64,000 nucleotides of DNA from an uncultured Vampirovibrio sp. (GTDB lineage Bacteria > Cyanobacteriota > Vampirovibrionia > Gastranaerophilales > Gastranaerophilaceae): NCBI GenBank assembly GCA_910577635.1, contig CAJTNR010000002.1, forward strand, positions 61,353 through 125,352, read 5' to 3'. Position 1 is the stretch's first letter. Each line of letters begins with the position of its first letter. Under the pieces are notes generated by a model that saw nothing but the letters and a program-made list of their open reading frames with translations, made no database searches and was not told the origin of the DNA. Below, piece by piece: positions 8,696 to 17,485 of the stretch. Made by a program: the position numbers and the translations under genes.

Positions 8696-10834
8696 ATGAA
8701 CAAACCAGAAAGTAAAAAAATGGTACTTACGGTTGGTGGGAAAACCGTAGAAATTGAAACAGGAAAATACGCAAAACAAGCAACTTCCTCGGTTACCGTA
8801 AAATGCGGCAATACAATGCTTTTTATCCACGCAACAGTAAGCAAAGAACCAAGAGTTGGAATAGACTTTTTCCCTCTTTTAATTGATTATGAGGAAAGAA
8901 TGTCTGCAATAGGTAAAATCCCCGGCGGATACACAAGAACCGAAGGACGCTCAAGCGAAAAAGCTATATTAATATCAAGATTAATAGATAGACCCATAAG
9001 ACCATTATGGCCTAAAGGATACAGAAACGATGTTCAGATTGTTTCACAATTATTTGCATATGATCAGCAGGAACAACCAGACATCTTATCAATAATCGGT
9101 GCTTCAACTGCTCTTATGTTATCAGGTGCACCTTTTGAAGGACCAGTAGGTGCAGTTCGTGTCGGCAGAATTGATGGACAATTCATTGCTAACCCTACTC
9201 ATAGCGAGGATGAAAAATCCGATATGAATATTGTTATAGCAGGAACAAAAGAATCAGTAATCATGGTTGAAGCCGGCTGCAAATTCGTTAGCGAGGATGA
9301 TATTCTAGCAGCAGTTGAATTTGCTCAGGTTGAAATCGCAAAACAATGTGAAGCGCAGATTGCATTCGCTGCTGAATGCGGTGTAACTAAAGAAGAATTT
9401 GTGAATCCTTATGATACAACAGAACTTGCTTCAATTATTAAAGAAACAGCATATGATGCTGTGGTTGAGGCTTATCACACTACAGACAGAGATAAAAGAA
9501 GCGAAAAATTGGATGAAATTAAAAAGGTTGTTAAAGAAAAAATAGAAGCACTGGGAGAAGATCATCCAATCGCACAAATGATTGAAGAAACAGGAATTGA
9601 CTTTGTAGCAGAAGAGTTTAAGACACTCGAAAAGAAAATAATGCGCTCTATGATTAAAAACGAAGGAATTAGAGCAGACGGCAGAACTACAGCTGAAGTT
9701 CGTCCAATCTGGTGTGAAGTCGGGGTATTACCAGGAGTACACGGAAGTGCAGTATTTACCCGCGGACAGACTCAAATCTTATCTGCTGCAACTTTAGCAG
9801 GACCCGGCATGGCACAAGAGCTGGATGGAGTTGATCCTGTTAGAATAAAAGATTATATGCACAAATATATCTTCCCCGGATTTTCAGTTGGTGAAGTAAA
9901 ACCCTTAAGAGGACCCGGTCGAAGAGAAGTTGGCCATGGAAATTTGGCAGAAAGAGCAAATATTCCTGCACTACCTTCAAAAGATGAGTTTCCTTATGCA
10001 ATTCGTGTAACAAGCGATGTCTTAGAATCCAATGGTTCCACTTCAATGGGTTCAACCTGCGCTTCTTCAATGGCGCTAATGGATGCAGGCGTTCCTGTTA
10101 AGTGCATGATAGGAGGCGTTGCAATGGGGTTAATCCATGAAGAAGATACAGATATTGTATTAACAGATATTCAAGGAATTGAAGATTTCTTAGGGGATAT
10201 GGATTTTAAAGTAACAGGAAACGAAACAGGAATTACAGCCCTTCAAATGGATATGAAAATTAAAGGAATTTCTAATCCTACCCTAAGAAGAGCACTAGAA
10301 CAAGCCCGTGAGGGTAGAATTCATATAATGAATTGTATGAAAGAAGCAATAAGTGCTCCAAGAGCTGAACTTTCGCCAAACGCTCCAAGGTTATTATCAA
10401 TGACAATTCCTACAGAAGATATTGGTGCAGTAATTGGACCCGGCGGTAAAACAATAAGAGGAATAATTGATGCAACAGGAGCTGAGATTGACATTCAAGA
10501 TGACGGCAAGGTTACAATTACTTCTAATGATAAAGAAGGAGCACAACTGGCTCAAAAAATGATTAAAGATTTAACCTTTAAACCTGAACCTGGAATGATT
10601 TGCAAAGGAAAGGTTGTAAGAATTATTCCAATCGGTGCTTTTGTTGAACTTGCCCCTGGAAAAGACGGCATGGTGCATATTTCACAAATTTGTGCAGAAA
10701 GAATAGAAACAATTGAACCACACCTGACAATTGGACAGGAAGTTGTTGTTAAAGTTCAAAAGATTGATGACAAAGGAAGAGTCAACTTGACCATTAAAGG
10801 TGTGAGCGAAGAAGAGAAAGCAAATTGCAAATAA
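8696..10834 (+). CDS. pnp: Polyribonucleotide nucleotidyltransferase (PNPase)
   Basis: Phosphorolytic 3'-5' exoribonuclease of mRNA decay. At 712 residues it has the full family architecture: two RNase PH domains (about 10-230 and 310-550) joined by an all-helical linker, a KH domain with VIGPGGKTIRG (about 575) and a C-terminal S1 domain (about 625-695) with GAFVELAPGKDGMVH. FFPLLIDYEER and the RGQTQ block are family signatures. A purine-rich stretch rather than a clear Shine-Dalgarno precedes the ATG. It stands alone, without rpsO. Its leader carries unusual hairpins. Confidence 0.97.
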   Translation: MNKPESKKMVLTVGGKTVEIETGKYAKQATSSVTVKCGNTMLFIHATVSKEPRVGIDFFPLLIDYEERMSAIGKIPGGYTRTEGRSSEKAILISRLIDRPIRPLWPKGYRNDVQIVSQLFAYDQQEQPDILSIIGASTALMLSGAPFEGPVGAVRVGRIDGQFIANPTHSEDEKSDMNIVIAGTKESVIMVEAGCKFVSEDDILAAVEFAQVEIAKQCEAQIAFAAECGVTKEEFVNPYDTTELASIIKETAYDAVVEAYHTTDRDKRSEKLDEIKKVVKEKIEALGEDHPIAQMIEETGIDFVAEEFKTLEKKIMRSMIKNEGIRADGRTTAEVRPIWCEVGVLPGVHGSAVFTRGQTQILSAATLAGPGMAQELDGVDPVRIKDYMHKYIFPGFSVGEVKPLRGPGRREVGHGNLAERANIPALPSKDEFPYAIRVTSDVLESNGSTSMGSTCASSMALMDAGVPVKCMIGGVAMGLIHEEDTDIVLTDIQGIEDFLGDMDFKVTGNETGITALQMDMKIKGISNPTLRRALEQAREGRIHIMNCMKEAISAPRAELSPNAPRLLSMTIPTEDIGAVIGPGGKTIRGIIDATGAEIDIQDDGKVTITSNDKEGAQLAQKMIKDLTFKPEPGMICKGKVVRIIPIGAFVELAPGKDGMVHISQICAERIETIEPHLTIGQEVVVKVQKIDDKGRVNLTIKGVSEEEKANCK

Positions 10835-10835
10835 A

Positions 10836-10867
10836 ACAAAAAAAAGACCTCTCAATTGAGAGGTCTT
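10836..10867 (-). terminator. Intrinsic terminator of the flgB-flgC-fliE transcript
   Basis: AAGACCTCTCAA / TTGAGAGGTCTT is a perfect 24-base palindrome (10844-10867). Read on the minus strand it is followed by a run of T interrupted only by one G, starting 4 bases after the fliE stop. On the plus strand no T-run follows, so it is a weaker stop for pnp. Confidence 0.85.
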
Positions 10868-10871
10868 AAAA

Positions 10872-11294
10872 TTAGATAGACATATTCTTAAATTCATTAT
10901 AAGCATTAAGCATCTGATTCCTTAATTGAATCGCCATTTGCATTGCAAGATTAGATTTTTGAGCTGAAATCATAACTTCGTGAATACTAATATCACCGCC
11001 CGCTGCAAATGTTTCAAAATCAGTCTCAGCGCTTCTTTGAACTTGATTTAGCTCCTCAATGCTGTGAGAAAAACCGGTTTTTATATCCTGCGCCATTTTG
11101 ACAACCTGACTAATCCCTTGATCATTATTTGTAACTGCAACTCCTCCTTGAATCGGAGTTTGATTCATTGATGAAAAAATTTCATCAAAACTTTTATTCG
11201 AATCCTTTTGATTTTGTGCAAAAACTTTATTATAATCAGTTATTGAGTTTTCAAATCCCTGGGCAATATTAGTATTAATTGAAAAATTATTCAT
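10872..11294 (-). CDS. fliE: Flagellar hook-basal body protein FliE
   Basis: Connects the MS ring to the proximal rod. The 140-residue protein has the FliE C-terminal signature: VMISAQKSNLAMQMAIQLRN (about 107-126) followed by a short Ala-Tyr-x-E-F tail. The N-terminal half is longer and more polar than in E. coli FliE. It is the last gene of the flgB-flgC-fliE run, 11 bases after flgC, and ends at a strong terminator. Confidence 0.92.
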   Translation of the reverse strand: MNNFSINTNIAQGFENSITDYNKVFAQNQKDSNKSFDEIFSSMNQTPIQGGVAVTNNDQGISQVVKMAQDIKTGFSHSIEELNQVQRSAETDFETFAAGGDISIHEVMISAQKSNLAMQMAIQLRNQMLNAYNEFKNMSI

Positions 11295-11305
11295 TTTTTA
11301 TCCTT

Positions 11306-11797
11306 TTATATATTAAGTGCACTTTGAATCATGGTCTTAGAAGTCTGCGCTAGAGTAATATTCGCTTCATAAGCTCTTGAAGCTGAAACTAAATTCAACA
11401 TTTCTTCAACAACATTAACATTTGGAAGCTCGACATATCCGTTTTCATCAGCATCAGGATGATTCGGGTCATAAACAATTTTGGTCGGATTCTGCGCATC
11501 AACAATTGAATCAATCTGCACTCCTTTGGCTATAATATTCTCGCTTTGAGTCACACCCCCTTTTAAATATGGCTCGTTTTGATTATCATAACAAACCCTT
11601 GCGTTGCCCTGAGGGAAATTAAAGCCTTTATTGATTACCATTTCTTTAAAATTGACCTGTTTTTTATGGTAAACTTCCTTTTCTCCTTGTGCATTTCTTG
11701 TTGTGTTAACATTTGCAATATTTGATGATATTGTATCCATTTTTATTCTTTGTGCGTGCATTCCTGAGGATGCTATATCAAAAATTTCAAAACTCAT
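11306..11797 (-). CDS. flgC: Flagellar basal-body rod protein FlgC
   Basis: Proximal rod subunit of 163 residues. The N-terminus has the rod/hook signature (IASSGMHAQRIKMDTISSNI, then ANVNTT), and the C-terminal LPNVNVVEEMLNLVSASRAY helix is characteristic of FlgC. It is exported by the flagellar type III apparatus without a cleaved signal. Its start lies 13 bases downstream of the flgB stop. Confidence 0.95.
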   Translation of the reverse strand: MSFEIFDIASSGMHAQRIKMDTISSNIANVNTTRNAQGEKEVYHKKQVNFKEMVINKGFNFPQGNARVCYDNQNEPYLKGGVTQSENIIAKGVQIDSIVDAQNPTKIVYDPNHPDADENGYVELPNVNVVEEMLNLVSASRAYEANITLAQTSKTMIQSALNI

Positions 11798-11810
11798 AGT
11801 TTATTTTCCC

Positions 11811-12275
11811 TTAATTCTGTCCTTTAATTACCTGCTCTAACTGCGTATATGATTTAGATAACAAAGAAGCGATTGTCTGGTATTGCATGCCTGTTTTTGC
11901 CTCCTGCATCATTTCTTCTTCAATATTTACGTTGTTCCCATCTAATCCTATCGGGTCTGAATTATCAACTTCAACATCAATTGAGAATCCGTCTTTCGTA
12001 TTTGAGTTCAAAAAGGCAAGTTTAGCAGGGTCTTGATAGGATAATACTTTGGAAGGATTTTTTTGATAAAGCTTTGAGTTCTCAATTTTAATATTTTCTT
12101 TCTCATTTTCTTTTTCAATAATGCCCTGCAAATTCTCTTCAAAAGACACTTCTTTTCTTTGATAATTAGGAGTTAAGACATTAACAGTATTTGCTCCGAT
12201 TGCTTTTTGTCTTTCATAGAGTCCATCAAGCGCCATATGTGCAATATCTTTAGTTCTATTAGTAACAATATCCAT
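11811..12275 (-). CDS. flgB: Flagellar basal-body rod protein FlgB
   Basis: Proximal rod subunit, 154 residues. N-terminal signature HMALDGLYERQKAIGANTVNVLTPNY in degenerate rod-protein form, and a C-terminal NIEEEMMQEAKTGMQYQTIASLL block typical of FlgB. First flagellar gene after the sensor kinase, whose stop is 11 bases upstream. This indicates that the two-component genes and the rod genes share a transcript. Confidence 0.93.
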   Translation of the reverse strand: MDIVTNRTKDIAHMALDGLYERQKAIGANTVNVLTPNYQRKEVSFEENLQGIIEKENEKENIKIENSKLYQKNPSKVLSYQDPAKLAFLNSNTKDGFSIDVEVDNSDPIGLDGNNVNIEEEMMQEAKTGMQYQTIASLLSKSYTQLEQVIKGQN

Positions 12276-12286
12276 AACTTTTATCC

Positions 12287-13507
12287 TTATTCAATATTAG
12301 CAACAGGTACGAAAAGCGAGAAGATTGTTTCTTTTTCGTCGCTTTTTTCCAGTTCTAAAATTCCAAACTGAGAGTCAATGTATTTTTTACAAACTGCTAA
12401 TCCCACTCCCCAGCCTTCTTTTTTTGTTGTGTAGCCTTGGTCAAAAATCCTTTTTTGATTATTTTTATCTATTTGTTGTCCGTGGTTGATAATTGATATT
12501 TTAATTCTTGTTTCAATTTGTTCAATTTTTATAATAATATCATCATTTTTTGTTGAATCATGAGCATTTTTAATAATATTGTTAATAACAATTAAAAACT
12601 TTTCACTATCAACAAAAGCATTTGCTTCAATATTAGGAATTTTATCAATAAGAACGATTTTATTGTTTTTTTCCTTAAGAATAGTTGAATACATCCTGAT
12701 TGAGTCTTGAATAATTGCTTTAATGTTTTTTTCCGATAAATTAACAATATCAAAATTCTTAAACTGTTCAATTTGCGATTTAATTAAAGCAACCGACTTT
12801 TTAATCGGTTCTGTTGTTTCAGTGTCCCCTGTTTTCTTTTCAAAAATTCTGGTATAAATATCCAATATGCTCAATTGATTCTTAATCTCATGGGCAATCT
12901 GCTTAACGCTTGCGTAAATCTCGTTTCTTAGAGTTTCATTGGTTTTTGTAATTGTTTTGTAGTTTTGCTGAATTTTGGAATTATATTCGCTTTCCTTAAT
13001 TGACTCTTGAAATTGTTTAATGATATTTAAAACAGCACAATTAACGAGTTCATTTTCTCTTCTTTCAGGGTGAAATTCATAGAACTTTTCGTCATAGTTA
13101 ATTAAGAAAATATTCTTAATTGTCTCATAAACCCCGCAAACCAGTTTGGAGTTTAACTTAAGATATATTTCATATGTGTTATCTTCTTTTTTATTGAATA
13201 AAAACGCACAATTGTATCTTTTTGAGTTAAGAACAATAAAACCTGTTTTTTCAACATCAAATTTTTCAAATTCAAAACTGTTAAAGTTTCGAAGAATAAT
13301 ATTCTTTGAATATTCAAGCCTTTTAACCAGACTATCTATTCCTTCAATTCCTTCTAAGTATGTAAAAACAATTGAAGGGGTATTAGTTGAAGCCAGCGGT
13401 TCTAATATACTTCTTATAAGTGCTTTAATAACTTCAAGTGAATAAAATTCGGCTTGGATTAAATTTTCGTTTTCAAAATATTTATTAAAGCGATTTTTTT
13501 GTTTCAT
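12287..13507 (-). CDS. Soluble sensor histidine kinase upstream of flagellar rod genes
   Basis: Cytoplasmic histidine kinase of about 406 residues with no transmembrane segment. An N-terminal sensory region of about 190 residues is unrecognised. A HisKA-like H-box follows with AHEIKNQLSILD (phosphoacceptor His), then a HATPase domain with an N-box (NNIIKNAHDS) and a G-box (GWGVGLAVCKKY). The ATG at 13507 (MKQKNRF) is preferred. An in-frame ATG at 13552 lies in the loop of a 14-base-pair hairpin. The gene follows a NarL-type response regulator and precedes flgB by 11 bases, so it probably controls flagellar gene expression. The pairing of a HisKA kinase with a LuxR-type regulator is less usual than HisKA_3. 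Confidence 0.85.
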   Translation of the reverse strand: MKQKNRFNKYFENENLIQAEFYSLEVIKALIRSILEPLASTNTPSIVFTYLEGIEGIDSLVKRLEYSKNIILRNFNSFEFEKFDVEKTGFIVLNSKRYNCAFLFNKKEDNTYEIYLKLNSKLVCGVYETIKNIFLINYDEKFYEFHPERRENELVNCAVLNIIKQFQESIKESEYNSKIQQNYKTITKTNETLRNEIYASVKQIAHEIKNQLSILDIYTRIFEKKTGDTETTEPIKKSVALIKSQIEQFKNFDIVNLSEKNIKAIIQDSIRMYSTILKEKNNKIVLIDKIPNIEANAFVDSEKFLIVINNIIKNAHDSTKNDDIIIKIEQIETRIKISIINHGQQIDKNNQKRIFDQGYTTKKEGWGVGLAVCKKYIDSQFGILELEKSDEKETIFSLFVPVANIE

Positions 13508-13530
13508 ACTTTTGTTTCTTATAATTGTTT

Positions 13531-13575
13531 GTTGAATAAAACAGAAAAGCATGATGCCTTACTGTTTTATTCAAC
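13531..13575 (-). promoter_or_regulatory. Strong hairpin between response regulator and kinase genes
   Basis: GTTGAATAAAACAG (13531-13544) and CTGTTTTATTCAAC (13562-13575) form a perfect 14-base-pair stem with a 17-base loop. No T-run follows on either strand, so it is not a standard terminator. It sits in the 114-base gap inside the putative operon and could be an RNA processing or stabilising element, or an operator. It encloses an alternative ATG for the kinase preceded by AAGG. Confidence 0.6.
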
Positions 13576-13621
13576 GTTTGTTCAGCTGGCGCATTGTAAC
13601 AAAGGAGCTAGTTTTAGTTTC

Positions 13622-14332
13622 CTATACTGCAATTTTTTTCGCTTTTGGCTTGAAGCCTTTATTAATTGCATAAAGAACAGCTTGGGTTTTTTCTTTAACC
13701 TGAAGTTTTTGGAAAATATTATTAACATGAGTTTTTACCGTGGTTTCTGAGATAAACAATTCACGGGCAACATCTTTATAAGTTGCACCTTCTAAAAGAA
13801 GGGAAAGAACCTCTTCTTCTCTGTTTGTTAAATAGTGAAGAAGGTTTTCTTCATCATCGTCATTTTGATTAAGCGCATTGTTTTCAAAATCCTGGAAATA
13901 TTCAAAAAACTTGGAGCATAAAACATTGGGAAGATAAATTTTGCCCATTGAAACTTCATCCAGCGCTTTAATTAACTGTGCTGAAACCATTGTTTTTAGG
14001 ACATATCCTGCTGCACCTACTTTCATTGCACGATAAATTAAGTCGGCATCATCATAAGCAGTTAAGACAATCACTCTTGTTTTAACATTTAATTTTTGAA
14101 TTTCAGCAATGGCATTAATCCCATCCAATTCGGGCATGTTAATATCCATTAAAACAATATCGGGCTGATATTTCTTAATTAGAGAAATTGCAACTGAAGC
14201 ATTGCCGGCATTTGCAATAACCTCATAATCATTCTCAAGATTAACCAACTCGCGAACCCCTGAGGCGTGCTCGTATTTGTCATCTACAACAATGACTTTT
14301 TGTTTTCTTTTGAAATCCATTGTTCTTCTCAT
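13622..14332 (-). CDS. NarL/LuxR-family response regulator
   Basis: Two-domain transcription regulator, 236 residues. The receiver domain (about 12-130) has the acidic pair VVDDK and phosphoacceptor D63 in LMDINMP. The C-terminal LuxR-type helix-turn-helix (about 165-230) has LTNREEEVLSLL and ETTVKTHVNNIFQKL. The ATG at 14332 follows a near-perfect AGGAGG. It is the first gene of the run response regulator, histidine kinase, flgB, flgC, fliE, so it is a plausible local activator of flagellar genes. Confidence 0.93.
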   Translation of the reverse strand: MRRTMDFKRKQKVIVVDDKYEHASGVRELVNLENDYEVIANAGNASVAISLIKKYQPDIVLMDINMPELDGINAIAEIQKLNVKTRVIVLTAYDDADLIYRAMKVGAAGYVLKTMVSAQLIKALDEVSMGKIYLPNVLCSKFFEYFQDFENNALNQNDDDEENLLHYLTNREEEVLSLLLEGATYKDVARELFISETTVKTHVNNIFQKLQVKEKTQAVLYAINKGFKPKAKKIAV

Positions 14333-14490
14333 TCAATCCTCCTAAGTATATTTTTATAAATTCTAATTCAATCTATGTAACTAACAATAAAAATATACTT
14401 CTTTTAGGCGGTTTAATCATCAATATTAGGGTCGAATTTTACCCTATATAACTTGGAACTTTGTATCTAGTTCTTTGGATTGAGAAAATA

Positions 14491-14524
14491 AAAAAAGAGC
14501 TGGTATTAGCTCTGTAATACCAGC
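14491..14524 (-). terminator. Intrinsic terminator after nusA
   Basis: GCTGGTATTA (14499-14508) pairs with TAATACCAGC (14515-14524). Read on the minus strand the stem is followed after CTC by seven T. It lies about 20 bases past the nusA stop and ends the rimP-nusA unit, so the infB and rnpM genes usually found downstream are not in this operon. Confidence 0.88.
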
Positions 14525-14544
14525 AATGGATTATATTTGTAAAC

Positions 14545-15774
14545 TTATTCTTCAACTTCTTTTTGAGTTTCAATCTCGTCTTCTTCGTCTAGTCCAGTTT
14601 GACTAGTTTCCTCAATTGCTTCTTGGGCAATTTCATCAACTGTTTCTTCTTCATCAATATACTCTTCTTTTACATCTTCCTGATAGTATGAATTATTTTC
14701 AGCGCTGTTTTCAATTTCTCTTGCCTGAGATTGAGACTTAATATCGATCTTCCAGCTGGTTAATCTATGCGCTAAACGAACGTTTTGACCTTCTCTTCCT
14801 ATTGCAAGCGATAGTTGATCATCAGGAACAATTACAAAGGCTTCTTTTCTATCTTCTTCATCAGCTAAGATATCAACTGATATGATTCTTGCTGGAGAGA
14901 GTGCATTAACAATATATTCAACCGGATCTTGCGAGTATCTTACAATATCTATTTTTTCATTTTTTAATTCACCAACAATTGTCTGGATTCTTGTACCCCG
15001 GGGTCCAATGCAGGCCCCAACCGAATCAACTGTAGGATCATTAGACCAAACCGCAAGTTTTGTCCTAAAGCCGGCTTCTCTTGCTATTGATTTAATTTCA
15101 ACAATTCCATCTTCAATTTCCGGTACTTCAAGTTCGAATAGTTCACGAACAATTTCAGCATGCGCTTGAGAAACGATAACCTGAGGAAGTTTTGAAGTTT
15201 CTTTAACATCTAAGACAAAAACTCTGATTCTGTTTCCAGGTTTGTAATATTCACCTGGAATTTGTTCTCTTGTAGGCATTACGGCATCTGTTTTTCCAAT
15301 GTTTACAATAACCGCTCTATCTGTTCTTCTTTGGATAATACCTGTTATTAAAGTGCCTTTTTTAGATAAGAACTCATCTAAGACCATTTTTCTTTCAGCT
15401 TCTCTAATTCTTTGGGTTATAACCTGTTTTGCACTTTGTGCTGCTATTCTTCCGAAGTTTTCAGGAGTAACCTCAATTTTTACTTCATCTCCAACTTCAA
15501 CATCTTCATCCATTTCCTTAGCAGCAGTAAGTGAAATTTCCGTATTCTCATCAACAACCTCTTCAACCACAACTTTTGTTCTAAAAACACCAATTTCACC
15601 CGCCTGGTCATCAAGAATCGCTTCAACGTTTTGAGCGTCTTTATCTTTAATATGTTTTTTATATGCTGCAACTAAAGCATCGCACAAAGAACTTACAAGA
15701 ATCTCTTTTGAAATCCCTTTTTCGCGTTCGAATTGCTCTGCTGCTTCAAATAGTGCAGTTCCTATTTTAATCAT
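14545..15774 (-). CDS. nusA: Transcription termination/antitermination protein NusA
   Basis: RNA polymerase-binding factor that modulates pausing and termination. The 409-residue protein has the N-terminal polymerase-binding domain (about 1-130), an S1 domain (about 135-200, TGIIQRRTDRAVIVNIGKTD), KH1 and KH2 (about 230-370, with GPRGTRIQTI and SLAIGREGQNVRLA), and a very acidic C-terminal tail rather than the two E. coli AR repeats. AAGGAG precedes the ATG, which overlaps the end of rimP by 8 bases. Confidence 0.96.
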   Translation of the reverse strand: MIKIGTALFEAAEQFEREKGISKEILVSSLCDALVAAYKKHIKDKDAQNVEAILDDQAGEIGVFRTKVVVEEVVDENTEISLTAAKEMDEDVEVGDEVKIEVTPENFGRIAAQSAKQVITQRIREAERKMVLDEFLSKKGTLITGIIQRRTDRAVIVNIGKTDAVMPTREQIPGEYYKPGNRIRVFVLDVKETSKLPQVIVSQAHAEIVRELFELEVPEIEDGIVEIKSIAREAGFRTKLAVWSNDPTVDSVGACIGPRGTRIQTIVGELKNEKIDIVRYSQDPVEYIVNALSPARIISVDILADEEDRKEAFVIVPDDQLSLAIGREGQNVRLAHRLTSWKIDIKSQSQAREIENSAENNSYYQEDVKEEYIDEEETVDEIAQEAIEETSQTGLDEEDEIETQKEVEE

Positions 15775-16291
15775 TATTGTCTCCTTTATTTTTATTTATT
15801 TCAATTTTATCGTTTAGTTTTGTGTATTGAATTTTTTCCATTGGAATAAAAATCTCATCACTATTGTACAAAACTACAATTCCTTTGTTTTCAAGATAGT
15901 TTATAAGCTTTGCTTCAAGGGTTTTTTCACTAATATTATCAATTGAATTCTTAAGTTTAATAATGACATTGTGATTGTTGAAAATTATATATTCTTTGTT
16001 TGATTTAAACTTCCTATCGAGCCCCGGACTTGAAACTTCAAGGTAATATTTATAAGGGATGAGCTCATCCAGCAAATCTCCCAAGCTTCTTGAAATTTTT
16101 TCACAATCAAGATGAGTTACAACATGGGAAAAAGAATAAATGAATATTCTTAAAAAATTGCGGTTATTTTCCTTTTCAAAAGCAATTTCAATAGGAATCA
16201 GCCCAAGTCTCATTGCCGTATTTTCAATGATTGGAGTAATTGTTTCTATTAGTTCTTTTTTTGAAAAGTGTTCTTTCATAGTTTTTATCAT
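15767..16291 (-). CDS. rimP: Ribosome maturation factor RimP
   Basis: Assists 30S subunit maturation. 174 residues with the RimP core: CEKISRSLGDLLDELIP followed by YYLEVSSPGLDRKF (family signature, about 75-110) and the C-terminal SH3-like region. Two in-frame ATG codons exist (16291 and 16279), neither with a strong Shine-Dalgarno. The first is given here. Its 3' end overlaps nusA, the usual partner. Confidence 0.92.
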   Translation of the reverse strand: MIKTMKEHFSKKELIETITPIIENTAMRLGLIPIEIAFEKENNRNFLRIFIYSFSHVVTHLDCEKISRSLGDLLDELIPYKYYLEVSSPGLDRKFKSNKEYIIFNNHNVIIKLKNSIDNISEKTLEAKLINYLENKGIVVLYNSDEIFIPMEKIQYTKLNDKIEINKNKGDNND

Positions 16292-16415
16292 CTATAAAGG
16301 CTATAAAAAAGAAGAGCGCAACGAGTTGTTCGGCGCACTCCAGTTTAAATTATAAACCAGTATGGATTTATTGTAGCATTAAATTATAAAAAAAGAAACT
16401 TTTTGTAAACAAAAT

Positions 16416-17330
16416 TTACGAATACAAAGTCTTAAGCATAACTGCAACACCAACCTGCTGATCTTGCAAGTCTTTTATAAAACCATCTTGCGTGTATTTG
16501 CCAATACTATACTTTTCAGTTCCTGCCCAGATATAAGGACTGTTCATATTATGATAGTCCCTGTATCCTGTTCCATTATAGAATTCAGCAAAATCAAGAT
16601 AAGTTTGATAATCACCTAAAACAATTTTAGGTGCGTGTTTTTTAACGGATTCAAGAGCTGAAATTGCCGATTCTTCCCAGCTTCTAAAATCGCCAAGTTC
16701 TCCTCCGTCATGGAGTCTTTTGTTAAAATTTGCTCCGCTTTCTCTGCAGTGGATTGCGCAGATAAGTTCAGCCGGAACATCTGTAACTTCTTCAATTGTT
16801 CTATACCTATCTTGATAATTATTCCAAACTTTTAGAAACTTTTTAACTTCTTTTTCCTGTCCAGAGGATAAGTCAATTTCAACATCAAAAACTTTTAGTG
16901 CTTCGTTTTTTTGATACTCTTGATAATCAAGTCTTGCTTGTTGTTCTCTGGCTTTTATTCTTCTATCAAATTCTGTTTCTTGAATTTGGGTTTTTATTTG
17001 TTCCTGCTCTTTGATTTTTTGAAAAGTATAACTATCTGAAGCAAAATTTTGGATAGTATTAAAACTAATGACATCAGGAGTTTGGCTTGCTTTTGTAGTT
17101 TCTTTTGTCCCAAAAAGCGCTCCAAGACCAAGCGAGTTGATTAGAATAGTCATTGCAAGAGCTTTTCTTATTTTATTATGTTTTTTTCTACAAGGTTGAG
17201 CTATTTTGTTTTTATTCACAAAATCAAAAACTTGAAGTTCTCTTTTTTCAGGTTTTAAATTTGCATTATTATAGTTATTTTTAGGTATAGTGCATCTTGC
17301 AGCAAAATTTGTATTAGTAATTGTATTCAT
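16416..17330 (-). CDS. Lytic-transglycosylase/lysozyme-like membrane-anchored protein
   Basis: 304 residues. A single hydrophobic helix (about 58-75) follows a basic N-terminal tail, then a coiled, Gln/Glu-rich linker (about 100-150) and a C-terminal lysozyme-like domain. The domain carries a likely catalytic Glu in HCRESGANF (E197), in the same context as the E-S of soluble lytic transglycosylases. It ends with FYNGTGYRDY, which resembles the AYNAG-type motif of the fold. Inferred role: local peptidoglycan cleavage, possibly for flagellum or pilus passage. It is transcribed divergently from the sigma factor gene. Assignment rests on motif recognition only. Confidence 0.68.
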   Translation of the reverse strand: MNTITNTNFAARCTIPKNNYNNANLKPEKRELQVFDFVNKNKIAQPCRKKHNKIRKALAMTILINSLGLGALFGTKETTKASQTPDVISFNTIQNFASDSYTFQKIKEQEQIKTQIQETEFDRRIKAREQQARLDYQEYQKNEALKVFDVEIDLSSGQEKEVKKFLKVWNNYQDRYRTIEEVTDVPAELICAIHCRESGANFNKRLHDGGELGDFRSWEESAISALESVKKHAPKIVLGDYQTYLDFAEFYNGTGYRDYHNMNSPYIWAGTEKYSIGKYTQDGFIKDLQDQQVGVAVMLKTLYS

Positions 17331-17380
17331 AATTTCCAGCCTTTTAATTTTAATAAAATAAATTAGAAAAATAAATTAAA

Positions 17381-17432
17381 TTGTTCTTTAATTTACTAAA
17401 GTTTTACAAATTTTAATATTTTTAAGGAACAA
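17381..17432. promoter_or_regulatory. Inverted repeat between divergent genes
   Basis: TTGTTCTTTAA (17381-17391) and TTAAGGAACAA (17422-17432) are complementary except at one position (a possible G-T pair), 30 bases apart, in the intergenic region between the lysozyme-like gene and the sigma factor gene. A symmetrical operator or an RNA hairpin are both possible. Confidence 0.4.
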
Positions 17433-17485
17433 AACAATTTTTTTTTCGTCTTTTTAGTTAAGAATTAGTTGAGGAGTATATAAGG

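Noticed and set aside
12287..13552. Longer kinase start at 13552
   Set aside because: It would place 15 extra residues derived from the hairpin arm. The ATG at 13507 is in the normal position, although AAGG before 13552 leaves some doubt.
14882..15634. Plus-strand ORFs opposite nusA
   Set aside because: They are shadows of the coding strand with low-complexity Ser/Thr composition and no ribosome-binding site.
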